Position numbers and translations under genes: made by a program. Below, piece after piece: positions 47,830 to 62,800 of a stretch of 64,000 nucleotides of DNA. The notes under the pieces are model-generated. The model did not search any database. It worked only from the letters and a program-made list of their open reading frames with translations, and was not told where the DNA came from. How positions within the stretch are numbered: the first letter of the stretch is position 1; each line of letters starts with the position of its first letter. Origin of the DNA: Argopecten irradians. Taxonomy: Eukaryota; Mollusca; Bivalvia; Pectinida; Pectinidae. The stretch covers positions 10,252,837 through 10,316,836 of the forward strand of contig NC_091147.1 of assembly GCF_041381155.1 (NCBI RefSeq), given 5' to 3'.

Positions 47830-50800
47830 CTGTAAGATAATAAACATATATTAATAGATATGCTCTATTTTCAACTATTTCATAGCTAATACATGGTCAA
47901 GCGACGTTCAATAAATAGCATATTGACTCTGTGCTTCCATTTTTAGAAACACCGAGTCAATATTCCTTTAAGAACTTCATTGCACAAACACTGCATTTTT
48001 TCGGAGTGCCGTTCTTTGAACAACGCTTTTCTTATGATTAAAATGCACATTAGAGATTGTTTTTGACATCTGTTGAAGTAACGACATATCTAATATAAAA
48101 AATAAGGACCTTAGTTTCGGTGCATATGGTGTTTTATCGCCAGTATATATTTTAACTCAATTTTATTTTACTCGGGAGATATAACACCATATGATATTAG
48201 ATATGCTCCAATTTCCCGCCACTCTCATTAGCTGATACACTGTCACGTGGAGAGCGATAAATACGCATATTGACTCGATGTTTCCATTTTTACAAACACC
48301 GAGTCGATATTCCTATTGTGACGTCAAACCAGAGTCGAAATTTCTATTGTGACATCACTCTCAAGTTGATATTGTGATTATGACGTCACAATACCCCGAC
48401 GTCGATTTCTTCGGGAAGATGTAGTCGAGCCATTCTCCAAGCATTTTGTATGTTACTTACATATAGCACGAAGCAAACATTTAAAATAGTTATCATATCT
48501 AATATAAAATTTAAGGACCGTAGTTTCGGCAAATATGGTGTTATATTACCCATATTGACTTCTACAAAGGTCCATTATTGATATATATATATTTATCAAT
48601 GACCCAATCATAGACACATAGAGGTTCCCCTAACAAATGACTGTTGTTTAACATGTTTATCAAATTCGAGTCAGTTATTTTTGAAATTTTGGAATATTAA
48701 AAAAAAGGAAAATTCACGGACGAGAGTTGAGATAAACATGAAAACCAACAGTCAAGTGTTGGGGAACTTGTTTATCCGATAACTTCAACTCTATATTTAC
48801 AACGTCATTCATTGATACATACCACAACACAATGTGTAAAAATGTCTTTTCATCATGAAATATTGTGCCTAAAAAGGGAGCGAATATTCTGTTGTTTAAT
48901 ACTTTAGATAAGCAACTACATGTTATATGTTATACAATACATACAATGTTATTTAAAGGCAAATGTGCTATGAAAAGCAGTCAGATATTGAAAGCCAATC
49001 AGAATAAAGAAATATTGAAAGTGACCAATCAGAAATAGCATGCAGTGTATGTGCTAAGACACTGAGGTCAACGATATGGTACTTCGTTTTGGTTTTTGTG
49101 AAACATGGTTAGTCATTGGATAAATATGTGTTTATTATTCAATATACCTTTAAAGTTATTTTATAATACAATCAAATGAACACAAAATATAACCCTTGGC
49201 TACTTACCATCTATAACGTAGAATAACTCTTCAGCAGAGACTAACACGTCTCCGGTATCCGGATGGTTCGTGGCACATCTTATTAAGGATCCGTTCATGG
49301 CTACAGTTGGAGCTCCATTGTACAAAGCTTGTTTAGTTTCTACACAATCTGCTGTAGAGGAAGTTTCTCTTTTTGTAAAATCTGTTACATTAACAAAGGA
49401 ACTTGTTCCGCTCAGTTTCATCTGAAGATTGATAGCTCCAGAGGCGTATCCGGTATCGCCTGAACAATTGATTGCTGGACTAAGTTCATGACCGGTTGCA
49501 ATTCGTTGCGCTGAGGTTAACGTTGGATTAGACTTTGGTATGTCTGAAAAAACCCATATATATTATCATATATCACATACGTCAGTATCTACTATAGACT
49601 ACAAGGAACAGCAATGACTGTTATATACTGTGTACTCAGGTTAAAACACGTCCCGTAAAAACGAATAAACAAAAACTAAATCAAAATGGTATAATTATTA
49701 TGAAAATACAAAGATGCAATAATCATATCCAGAAAGTATGATGAATTACGGATGTATCTTATAAGAGAACCCTTCATGTCCATTGTTTTTATTTGATTAA
49801 AAAGCACAAACTCATTGCAAACATTATACGTAAAATGCAAAATGTAAAACTGCAGGAAGATCATAAATCTAACTAAGTGCAAGATAAAAAGGTAGAATTA
49901 TTTTTAGAATTATTTTCTGTTACCTCTGACGCTAACTGATGCAGTGGTGGATGAAACCTCTGACCCTGAAAACACATTAAGATGGAAATCTCCCTCGTCC
50001 GTACAGGCCAATGACGCAAAGGCAATGTTGATTTCCGTGTCACCATTGGCCACTGTGACACTACGCCCTGTCCCACTGTTGTCATTGACAACTTCGGTAC
50101 CGGGGAGTATATCTACCACGTGGTTTGACGTCTGAGAGTCACGTGGACTGAATGTTACGTTTATGTAACTGTAAGTATTTTTGTTAACAGTGCAGGTCAG
50201 TGTTGCAGCTCCACCAATCATGTTGTTGACGCTATTACAAGTTGCATCTAAGATATAAATGAATTAATAATCACTGGGAACAATATGATTATAACACTGG
50301 AAACATAGATAATTGATTCTATGCTACTAAGTTCGGCTAAATTGAAACCCGATCTCATATTTTTCATGAAGAAAAGGAACAGATGGACATATATGTTTGG
50401 GACGTGATGCATTTAATAATGAAATGTTAAGCTATATTTCTTTCAACCAATGTCTTTTATTAAAACAATATAAAAATGGATACATAATAGGCAAAAATAC
50501 TAGATATCCATGATTCAGAAAAAGAAAACGATAATTCAAAAACCAAGCATGCATCAAATAGTGAGAATGGTGCGTTATTAACTAAATAATCACAAACAGA
50601 ATATGGTGTGTCTTAAACCTGTCATGAATAAGATATCGAAAATGGAAAGTTATAAAGCTAAGATTTTCGTAATATATCTTTGTAGTGATTTATATATAAC
50701 GCTAATAATCAGATATAAGGAATGGTAAGTCAAAAACCTTATTATCAGTTATAGAGAATGATGGTTAATGAACCTGCCATTAATAGATATAGCGACAAGT

Positions 50801-53800
50801 AAATTCGTGGAATTTTCTACCCCCGCTTTCAGGTCACATTGTAGGTAAACAATATTGAGGTTAGGTTTAACCGTGGTTGAAACATGCCGTGGCAATCGAA
50901 CTACTTGGCCAAGCCCTTAAAGCATTTGACCTTGTTACCAAGTTTGAAGAAAATCGGTTAATATTTATTGAAGTTATTGCAGGAAAATGGCAGAAAATGA
51001 CTTTTTTTTATTAAATCAAAGGGCCATTACTCTGCTAAATAAGGTCCGTCGCAAGTGGCGATCGAACGTGGCCGAGCCCTTAAGACATTTAACTTTAAGT
51101 TTGATGAAAATCAGTTAATATTTATTACAGTTATTGTACGGAAGTGGCAGAAACTGCCTTTTTTTATTTAAGCAAAGGGCCATAACTCCGCTAATTAAGG
51201 TCCGTTGAACGTCGCGATCGAACTTGGCCGAATCCTTATGGCATTTACTTGTTACACAGTTTGAAGAAAATCGGTTTACAGTTATACTTATTGCAGGGAA
51301 GTGGCAGAAAATGACATTTTTAGTAATTCAAAGGGCCATAACTCCGCTAAATAAGGTCCACCGACAGTCGCGATCGAACTTGGCCGAGCCCTTAAGGCAT
51401 TTAAACTATTGCACGGAAACGAAGTGTTACAGACAGACGGACAAACCCAAATTAATATCCCCCGTTTCGGAGAAAGCGGAGGATAAAAAGTAAGTTATTA
51501 ATTGGCCATGATCAACAAGTGTCATTATATATTGACTTTACTTACAAACGTCAGGGGGTAGAGTTGTTGTAGATGGTGTCGTGGACGTGGCTGAAACAAA
51601 ACGATAGCAAATTCATATAACATTACAAAAATATGAAGTAATGGTAATTTTGTGGATTTTTTTCCCACTGGTGTTTGCATTTTAATTAAATTGAATGTTT
51701 AACGTTTACGCCGCGTCACTTACAATGTATACCATATATACTTACGCCCTTATATAACGGTCAAATGACTTAAAAAGTGGTTTTAAAGTTGTGCGGTCTA
51801 TGAAATCTAATAGTATTATCGTGTTGACAAAATAGCATTATTAAAAATGATCATCGGATAATTTTCATTTGTTCGCTTGTTTCAAACCGTTTTGTGTTGA
51901 CTTATATTCAGAAGCTAAAATGATATACGTGTATGGTTTTGATTTTTGAATAATCGTAATGGAAATATAGTAATAAACATCCGTCCGAAAGATAAATATT
52001 CATCCAATTTATCTCTCCTCCCGATTGGCTTCATATCAACTGTATGTTCTATCTGGTAAAAGTGTACTGCTTAAATAACATGCACATGTTATTGGCAGAA
52101 TGACGAGTGATCGTTGTGTTTTTTGTTTTAAGGAAGGTATTATGACGTGGTATGACAGAGTGACTATGTTCGGAGAAGAAATGTTATAGATGTGAAAAAT
52201 ATCAGTTGAAAGTTTTTATTAAATTGTTTTTCTGAAAAATACATTGACCAACACTCATATAAAAGTGACATTGATGTTTATTTACTCAAGATTATTTTCA
52301 AAAGGCTAGATAATATTTCTCGTGAATAGCAAAACAGTAAGGAGCATTTTTTTTGCTCGGGATACTTACGAATAAATGTAAAACGAAGCGGTTTTGAATA
52401 TAACGTTTACGAATCATTACATAATAAAAAGGGTATCCTGTATGTTATGAATACAAACCCACTCATATGTGTTGATCATGCGGAGTCAGATTGCACTCGT
52501 TTGTTTCACGGATGCAAGATATTACCTGAGTGTTATACATATTCGTGATATTTTTCTCCGCACAACAAACTTATATGTTCTGGCTAACTGATATAGCATT
52601 AAGGTAGGTCCATACTTTTGAATACCGCGCCAATTCAAATGACGCTAAACCGGAAGCTGTCGAGGTTGTTTTGAATTCCAGAATGGTTTCCGATACGCTA
52701 CGACATTCCACTTGGATATTTTTTCAATAGGTGAAAATTGTCTACATATAATATTGAATGTTTAAAATCATTAAATAAATCTTATAAAAGCAATGAAGTG
52801 AATATAACATGCTCTCTGAGGTTTTTTCGGTCCCTGTCGTAAATGGGAATGGACTTTCAAACACCGGAAGTAACGTTCGTCGCAATAAATGATAAGAGGG
52901 GACCCGTCGGACTGAAATTCCGGAATTCTAAGTAAGTCGCCTACGGATATCCTTAAAACACAAAATTTGGAGAAAATCATAAAACTAAAAAGACATAAAC
53001 AAAATAGAATAAGAAAAAAACACATGAATTGATGTAGAATGGTTTTTATGGCATTATCTTTAAAAAATAGTCTAATATGACCAATCTTAGCCCTGGATGA
53101 AATGGAAGTAGGGTTGTGAGTTACAAACTTTAAGCTTACAAAATTGTGAAAATTTGATCGAGGACCCCATGTTGTTATATGATATTTGAAAAATATATTA
53201 CCTAGGGCATATCATATACAAATATTGTGAAATTGATATTGGTTTTCATTTCCATTTTTGCCTATTCATTTATTTTTAGGGCGAAAACATGGCAAACATG
53301 ATAAATACGTATAGAAACGGTCCTCGGAAATAACGAAAATTAGTTAGCATTTGTAAAAATATAATAGTTCTGTATATTGTTTTATCGTTAGGAATTAAGG
53401 ACAAAAAATCAACAGGATTGAGACTACATTCACCCTAAAACATATTTTTATGAATTTTTCTTTTTGCGGGCAGCAAATTTGTACGGATAGTATATTTCAA
53501 GCTCAAATATCTCAAAAAGTAGTTAGAGAAAACCCTTTTTTCTATACAGATTTGAAATCTACATGAAAAATGCAAGAAGATAAGACCTATTAGAAAAAAA
53601 TGACATGGGTTTTACCAAAAGTATGGAGCTACCTTAAGGTATTTTGAATATCAAAAATTATGTTTAGGGTTACCGACCGACCCTAATCTTTTACCCTCAA
53701 CCCTAATTTTGTTTCCACTTTTCTACGAAAAAAAAGTTAGGATTTCGATCTTAGACTCCGGTTCCCGCCATCATTTTAGAGTTTTTGCCAATGTAACCCT

Positions 53801-56800
53801 AAACAGGCATTTCTTTGGTCTTTGGAAGACAAAATGAACGTCAAACTTACTTGTTGTTGGTGTTAAGCTACATTGAATCGTCTGACAACCAGCGCAAAGA
53901 GGTGCAAACTGGTTTCCAGTAAAACATTGCGACCCACACCCTTTGCCGTATGGAAGGTCGTTCGCACATTGGACATATTTGTTACAACTGTAGGGGTTCA
54001 CTTTGTATTGATTGTCAGGTTCACCAGCGCAATAGTCGTCTGAAACGAAACACACAATGTACAGGCAAGGTCCCTACACGGCACGTACAAATGGTACTTT
54101 TCTTAGTAATATCTGTGATGTCATCCAATTCATTACAACTGTTACCTAGCTACACTTACTTGTACATAAACTGTGTGTTTTGATTAGGAGACGATTCGTA
54201 TATGGTACTATATATTTTGATTTCTTATTACGTATTAAATACATCATATCATTCATCGTGGGGTTCATACTCACCTGGTATGATATGCAATGTGGCTGTA
54301 TCATTTTTCTCCGTATCACCTTCCTGAAAAACATCACTATTCTTTGCTCTGCATGTGATTGTGCCATTTTGCCATTCAAGCCCTAATTCCAGTCCAAATT
54401 CTAGTCTGGCTTTGTAATTACAGTTTTCAAGCGTTATGGTACTCCCCCGGGATCCGTCATAGTTTGCTAAGGGTACAGAATAAACAGTGGCGTCTCCAGG
54501 TTTGGTCATTGTCACCTCCAGTTGACCGGCAGGATTCCCCACGTATCCTTCACAGACGTTTTCGCTGCCCCTCCGATCAATGCCCTCAATCAAATCATCA
54601 GTCAGTACCATAGACACCGAATGCGGTTTAGCTGCATTGAAAGAAAAGTTTTAAATCGTGTTTTATCTTATTATTTCTGTCACCTTTTTTATCTCTTTTC
54701 TTTTTCAGGTTTATTTATTTGTATATCTAGACCTCGACATTCATTGTTATAGGAATATTTTATGGTCAAGCACTTGCAGACGATTATAGATTTAACGTTT
54801 TGGCTAAATGGAATTATACTAATGTAAAACGAAATATCAATCATTATTTCAATCAACGTACGCCTTAATGTAGTGATTAAAATTTTACAACGATATGTTA
54901 ACTGACTCCGACTCTATATCATTAATACTGCAAATTAAAAACAACAACGTGTTCAATTCCGCACACTGTTTTATGAATATATGTAATTAAAGATACTCCA
55001 CCGCTAACAAATGGTATTTTTCTCTATCAAAAACAGGAGCAGACGATTTAGTATTTTTCTTCAGTTACAAAAGTTAAATATATGAAAAATAATTAATTGC
55101 ATCCCGAAAAAATTCTGTGGCACTGTATCTTATATTGAATGAAGTAATGATTGCGCATGCACCAAAAGCAAAATAAATCATTTTATGTTATATTTTGTGT
55201 TAATTAGGCATATATACACGATCAATCACCAATTATTGTTCAAAAGATGAATATCATTTATGCTCTATTGGTGATGGAGCATCTTTAATTGTTGTTCAAG
55301 ATTATAAATGTGTAAACTCAATTTCAGTGACTGACTATGTCGTATCTCCCGTAATTATGAGCGACTCCCTACCATCTACAAAGGATAATGTAAATGACCG
55401 TATTTGTCTGACATTGACGTCCTCCATATATCTAGTGCTACTGCCTGTGATTGACCGGGTTTGTTAGACATTGACGTACCCCATATGTCTAGTGCTACTG
55501 CCTGTAATTGACCAGGTTTGTTAGACATTGACGTACCCCATATGTCTAGTGCTACTGCCTGTGATTGACCAGGTTTGTTAGACATTGACGTACCCCATAT
55601 ATCTAGTGCTACTGCCTGTAATTGACCAGGTTTGTTAGACATTGACGTACCCCATATGTCTAGTGCTACTGCCTGTGATTGACCGGGTTTGTTAGACATT
55701 GACGTACCCCATATGTCTAGTGCTACTGCCTGTAATTGACCAGGTTTGTTAGACATTGACGTACCCCATATGTCTAGTGCTACTGCCTGTGATTGACCAG
55801 GTTTGTTAGACATTGACGTACCCCATATATCTAGTGCTACTGCCTGTAATTGACCAGGTTTGTTAGACATTGACGTACCCCATATGTCTAGTGCTACTGC
55901 CTGTAATTGACCAGGTTTGTTAGACATTGACGTACCCCATATATCTAGTGCTACTGCCTGTAATTGACCGGGTTTGTTAGACATTGACGTACCCCATATA
56001 TCTAGTGCTACTGCCTGTGATTGACCAGGTTTGTTAGACATTGACGTACCCCATATATCTAGTGCTACTGCCTGTAATTGACCAGGTTTGTTAGACATTG
56101 ACGTACCCCATATGTCTAGTGCTACTGCCTGTGATTGACCAGGTTTGTTAGACATTGACGTACCCCATATATCTAGTGCTACTGCCTGTAATTGACCAGG
56201 TTTGTTAGACATTGACGTACCCCATATGTCTAGTGCTACTGCCTGTGATTGACCGGGTTTGTTAGACATTGACGTACCCCATATATCTAGTGCTACTGCC
56301 TGTAATTGACCAGGTTTGTTAGACATTGACGTACCCCATATGTCTAGTGCTACTGCCTGTGATTGACCAGGTTTGTTAGACATTGACGTACCCCATATGT
56401 CTAGTGCTACTGCCTGTGATTGACCAGGTTTGTTAGACATTGACGTACCCCATATGTCTAGTGCTACTGCCTGTGATTGACCAGGTTTGTTAGACATTGA
56501 CGTACCCCATATGTCTAGTGCTACTGCCTGTGATTGACCGGGTTTGTTAGACATTGACGTACCCCATATGTCTAGTGCTACTGCCTGTGATTGACCAGGT
56601 TTGTTAGACATTAACGTACCCCATATATCTAGTGCTACTGCCTGTAATTGACCAGGTTTGTTAGACATTGACGTACCCTATATATCTAGTGCTACTGCCT
56701 GTAATTGACCAGGTTTGTTAGACATTGACGTACCCCATATGTCTAGTGCTACTGCCTGTGATTGACCAGGTTTGTTAGACATTGACGTACCCCATATATC

Positions 56801-59800
56801 TAGTGCTACTGCCTGTGATTGACCAGGTTTGTTAGACATTGACGTACCCCATATGTCTAGTGCTACTGCCTGTGATTGACCAGGTTTGTTAGACATTGAC
56901 GTACCCCATATGTCTAGTGCTACTGCCTGTGATTGACCGGGTTTGTTAGACATTGACGTACCCCATATGTCTAGTGCTACTGCCTGTGATTGACCAGGTT
57001 TGTTAGACATTGACGTACCCCATATATCTAGTGCTACTGCCTGTAATTGACCAGGTTTGTTAGACATTGACGTACCCTATATATCTAGTGCTACTGCCTG
57101 TGATTGACCAGGTTTGTTAGACATTGACGTACCCCATATATCTAGTGCTACTGCCTGTAATTGACCAGGTTTGTTAGACATTGACGTACCCCATATGTCT
57201 AGTGCTACTGCCTGTGATTGACCAGGTTTGTTAGACATTGACGTACCCCATATATCTAGTGCTACTGCCTGTAATTGACCAGGTTTGTTAGACATTGACG
57301 TACCCTATATATCTAGTGCTACTGCCTGTGATTGACCAGGTTTGCTAGACATTGACGTACCCCTTATATCTAGTGCTACTGCCTGTGATTCGGTAGTCCC
57401 TCCGGTGTTGTGAACGTCTACAGTGAATTGTCCATCATCATCACACTCTGCACTGTCGTAGGCAATGGTGAGCCTGGATTGACTAAATACAACTTGTTCT
57501 CCGGTTTTCAAATTACGGTTTACCACAGTTCCATCGGAAATGACGTCAGCAATGCTCCTAGTTGCCTTGGTAACGTTGATATAGTTGAAGGCACCTGTTA
57601 TGTTGCACGTAAGAGCAGCAGGGTTTCCCAGGAAAACCCTCGCATCGGAGCAGTTGATAACTATAAAAAACAGTTTATAAATATAATATGAAATTATAGT
57701 ATTTTATCTCAATGACATAAATGGGGACGAATGGTATAAACACTCGTACTGTAGTTATTTACTGCCGTTGAACCCTATCTGGGAACAACGAAAGTACTAT
57801 ATTACTATAGCGAGTGTACATTGTATTGAATAAAGTGACGCAACAAGATAGTCGCGTCCATCTTACCCTAAGTTAGCGATGATTGGCTAAACTTGAAGTA
57901 AGCGGAGTTAAAAATGATTGAAGTCTCATTTGCTGAAGATCAAAAGTAAGTTGAACGTTGTGTAAATTTCTAACCCTCTCACATTTAACGGCTATAAAAA
58001 CATCTCTAGCACATCTTCATAAAAACAGCTACTTCCGCCGGAAAGTACGATAATTTTCCTTTCAAAAATCATCCTACACATCTATACAAAGTCCCGTCGC
58101 TAAGAATTACCAGTCCCATTTGCAAACACTTTTCTGTAGAGTTTTGATAATCACCTAATCAAAATTCGTAGTGGTTCCTGCTCGAATAATATGCATGAGC
58201 GAGGCCAAAATTATGATTGATCATAAAGCTTAGTGATAATATATTTCATGTGTAATTCAGCTTATCTGCTTGTAGAATGGAGAGTCTGAATCAACTTGAT
58301 TAAAACATAAATTGCTTAATCAATTTTGTAACTTTAGACTTTCGTTGACAAAAAAGTTCTACTTCCTTTTAACAGTAATTAATTATATACCTCACGATCA
58401 TACAGATTCGTTTTATTCACAAAATGATATGTCACAAAACAAATTCTCGGCAATATCTAAGACTTATAAAAATATCAAAATTTCATACCGAGTATAGCCC
58501 GGGATATAGATTCATGTGGATTTTACCTAATTGTGTTTAAAACATTATATTTTTATTAATATTATATAATATTTGGTGATGATAACATGCTGGCATTTTA
58601 TAGAAGTTTCCATTTTTCCAAGTAAATTTTCGCTGCTTATTCGACTTTAAATAATATCTAATAAAGTTGATTATTTCAAAACTAAACGATATCAAATCCA
58701 CCTAGATTTAAAAATTGTGTTGTAATTTATATCATCGTTGAAATTAAGTTCTTTACCATAAAAAAAGGTTTTATAACTTCTATTACACATTCGCTATCAC
58801 TAAAATTAATTTAGCATTGTATCGGTTTAAAAGAGAAATCATTACGTTTTTTCGTATACGTATCTACGTTCATTTTTAAAACTCCTAGTTAATTAGATCA
58901 TGACGAGTTTCTCGGTAACTAATTATAAGCTTACATATATCTGTAATACATTTAACACATACATTGTAATTTGTACCAGTTTATTACAGAAATCCTAACG
59001 GTTCTCAATTTGTAATCGTAAATAAATATTCAGGTCAAATTTAAGAGGTATTAAAGTTTAAACAAACTCCACGTCTCAGTTTTCCTTGTGTCACAAACAT
59101 TCGCCTACAATTTAGAATTAGATATTAAAGGCCTATGCATGTGGCAAAATTAAAACCGTTCAGTGTGAAAGGCAAAATATACAAAAAATTCCAGAGATGT
59201 AAGATGAAGATTTCCACATTTACGTATAGTACTAAGAGTCTTATATTACATGTGTGTGTATCTCCAAACTTGAACTGCATGAAGGGTAGATTTTACGGGA
59301 AGATAACGATACTTTGAGTCCATGTAAATTGTATGACACCCGAGGTCGCCAGGATTGAGTGATTTCAACATGCTCAATTAGCATTCTCCCCTCATAACCT
59401 TAACATACTTAAAAGTTATTTCTTTAATTCAGAAATATACTTTCGTCAATGGAAATTATTTGTATGTCTTTAAGGTAGACTGCATATGCTCTGAATATAA
59501 TTATCATTAAAATAAGTAAGAAGGCGAAAGTTATATGTGTAGTTTTGTTTTACACATTCATAGATGTGTTTACTGTTATGAAAAACACAAATAATACTTA
59601 CACTGAGAGGACGGGGGTGGTAGTGTTGTTGTGGTGGGTCCCTGTGTTGTCGCTACAAATAAGATACCAGGGATTATATTATATAGCCATGTTTACTATT
59701 ACGTAAGTTAGGTCATATTTTAATATGTATGATATTGCTAATATAATAACTACTTTTATAAATCATCGAAATACCTCTTAAATGTACTGAGATCAAGAGA

Positions 59801-62800
59801 AGAAGGATATTCAGTGTCGTATATAACATTTGTATTACAATTTGATGTTCAATGTTTTGATTAAAATATCCTTGAACACTTGATGAACAAGAAGTACTGA
59901 AATTTTCAAATGCTATTCTAAAAATGATCGATACTATTACATCAACACAAACACCATCGGTCTTGTCATTAGAATGTTTTATCAACTCATACTTGTAATG
60001 TTCCAAGGGCAGATAACTCCATCACAGCTACCACATGTAACAACGTCCCCAATGTTAGCACACTGGTCGACAGACGGACACTGACTTCCATATGGGTATC
60101 TGCTAAGGCACTGTACATACTTGTTACAGCTAGTCGGGTGGTGTAAATGCGCCGGGGTATTTGTTGTGTTGCAGTAGTGACCTTAAAGATAATAGAGATA
60201 ACATCTGCAGAGTTGAGTGTAACATGCAAAGTTATCCGAACATTATAGAAAAATCGGAATTCTTCTCTGATTCGTGTATGACATTTTAAAAAAATCAACG
60301 GAAATAGCAAGATATAGGGCCAATCCAAATATGAAATGATGCATAAAATATTGTTATTACAAAGTCTGTTTACATCACATTAATAGTAAAGTTCCTTATC
60401 AAACGTAGAACTTTTAGATAAAGATGTGAAAGAAAGTCTACAAACCAGGGGAAAATTCACCGACCTACGTTAATAACCTGGCAACTGCCTCAAATGGGTT
60501 TTAAAAAAAGCAAGTTGTAGTATTAAGTGGACACCTTTAACATTTAAACATCATCAGAGCATTCGTATGATCTTATTTTGTATTTCCACTGTTCAAATAT
60601 TATTAAAATGTAAGAAGTTCAATATAAAATTCGCTGCAAATTATCATTTAAACGCAAATGAATGTGCATGACATTCCGGTAACTAGTACACTGAATATTC
60701 TGATACTTTATTGTCTTCCCAGTTAGCAGCTTATATTTTTGCGATTTCCCGGGATATTGCTATGCTCGAAATCGCGAAAATATGATTCCCGCAAAAAAAA
60801 ATCCAACTATACGGAATATTATGATAAAATGTAGCACACAGACTTAACGGGTTGCATTTTAAGGATACATACGTGGGATGAGTTCTAGTGTCCCAACAGC
60901 AGACTCCATAGTTACTCCTAAGGCTTTGTTAGTTACTACGCATTTAACCTCTCCTCCTTCATCCATGGAAGTAAAATTCAGACCGAACTTGAAATATTTG
61001 GTCGTGCCACAGCTCGTGTTGGTAGTGTTTGTATCATACTGTATTATACGGTCACTCTGGAAAGGTGCGAAACTCGTCTGTCCTTTCATTCGGTATACTA
61101 CCGCAAGACTCCCAGCTTCTGGAAAACCAGTCTCTGCTAAACACTGGTGCTCGAATCCACCTCTATGGAACCCCAGATTTTCAATTTGATCCGGATTTAA
61201 TGTTAATATTGGAGTACCAGGGTTCTCTGAAAAGACATCATGGGAAAACGTTAAGACATATTCAAATTGGTACAATTGAATAATTTATTGAGAAAACTAT
61301 TATAATGTGCTGATATGGCTCTGAAGGAAACATGAAGATAGAAGTAAAAACGCCTACAGGACATTGTAAATTATCCTACATCGCCTACAAACGTCTAACC
61401 CATAGAACCAAAAGGACGAAAGCCAGGAAATATTAACCATCTGGCCCCGATTTCTCGAAACAAAATTAAGTCAAAAACTGACTTAAGTCAATTTGATTCA
61501 CAGAAGTCACATAAGAAGAAAAACTTAAGTTTTGACTTATGTCTGTACTTTTTTTTCGAGAAATCGGGGCCAGAAATATACTGCAATAGATCATCTGGAA
61601 TCATATTGGCGTCAAGATGATTTTCTTTTTATTATGTATGTAAATACTTTTTAAATCTCTTATTCTCATTACACTTTCAAATAACACATCGTGCAATCTG
61701 ATTAAAATACAATCCTTATAACCACTCCGTTCAATAGAGGATCTGACAACATCCCATAAGGGGTCATGTTCGGATGACCTTTTACCACGTGTACTTAAGA
61801 TCAAATACATTTTCTACGCATTGCCACGTCAATTGATAACGCCATGTTGTCCCAGTATACTTTTAGCTTTGTTGTGCACTTTGGACGAGATGGCTTCCTA
61901 CACGAAAATGATTCGAACAACTTTTTCAAACTTTTTCGTCCCCAGTCAAGATTCTGGTAGTGCCAATTTGATTGGCCATTTCCAAAGGACAATTTGACGT
62001 GACCCCTAATTGGATGTTGTCAGATCCTCTTATCAAACGAAGTGATAATAAGGATTTGTATTTTAATCAAATTGCACGTGTTTTATTGCCATACAACTTC
62101 ACTTCTTATTTGCTAATACCTTCCTATGGCATGATACATCGTCTGCAAAATGTCAAATCATGTGCTATTTGCGTAACACCACTGATGTGTCAATCATAAA
62201 ATATTTCTTAATATGTGTTTGTTTTCAGTAGTTGTTGAGCCACAAATAGGTAAATATAACTTCTGAACGCCAAAAATGATTTTTATTTTATTAGCGCTGA
62301 GACCGTACCGTATATTGATATCATATATTATACGACGCCTTCATAATTATTTGGATAGAAAGGATATGGCTATTATACCCGAGGAAGATGTAGTAAAAAC
62401 CGACGTTTGCCACGGATTTTACAATAATATGTGACACTGAAGGTTGAAAAATCCTATCCTTTCTATTGACAAATGAAACAGTTTAGTAATTTTGTCTCGT
62501 GCCACGACGTTATTATTCATTCATATTGTAGTCTTGCGGTTTTGTAAGAAAACTACGGCTGCAAAAATATTCTCCAAACATATGAAATGCAGGACGCTTT
62601 TAACGTAAATCCTACTTTTAAAATTAGCGTTAGAATTCTACCGTGAAATCAGTTGTTTTGAAAACATCGTACTGGCACGATGTTGCATTGTATGGTTAGC
62701 TATGTAATACAGTCTCAGACGACATTATTTTATTGCATGATATAAACCAGTATTACACTCGTAGGTTTGAAAGCATCTCATACTGTATAGCGCTTTCATA

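Noticed and set aside
55376..57295. Long minus-strand open frames (430, 129 and 72 codons) of repeated GTSMSNKPGQSQAVALDIW
   Set aside because: They exist because the 57-bp unit is a multiple of three and stop-free. Three units carry TAG, including the first after the real exon, so the frames cannot be read through from the Ig exon.
59987..60328. Minus-strand 113-codon frame over the module-1 CBM14 exon
   Set aside because: Wrong frame; the phase-1 reading gives the eight-Cys chitin-binding domain.
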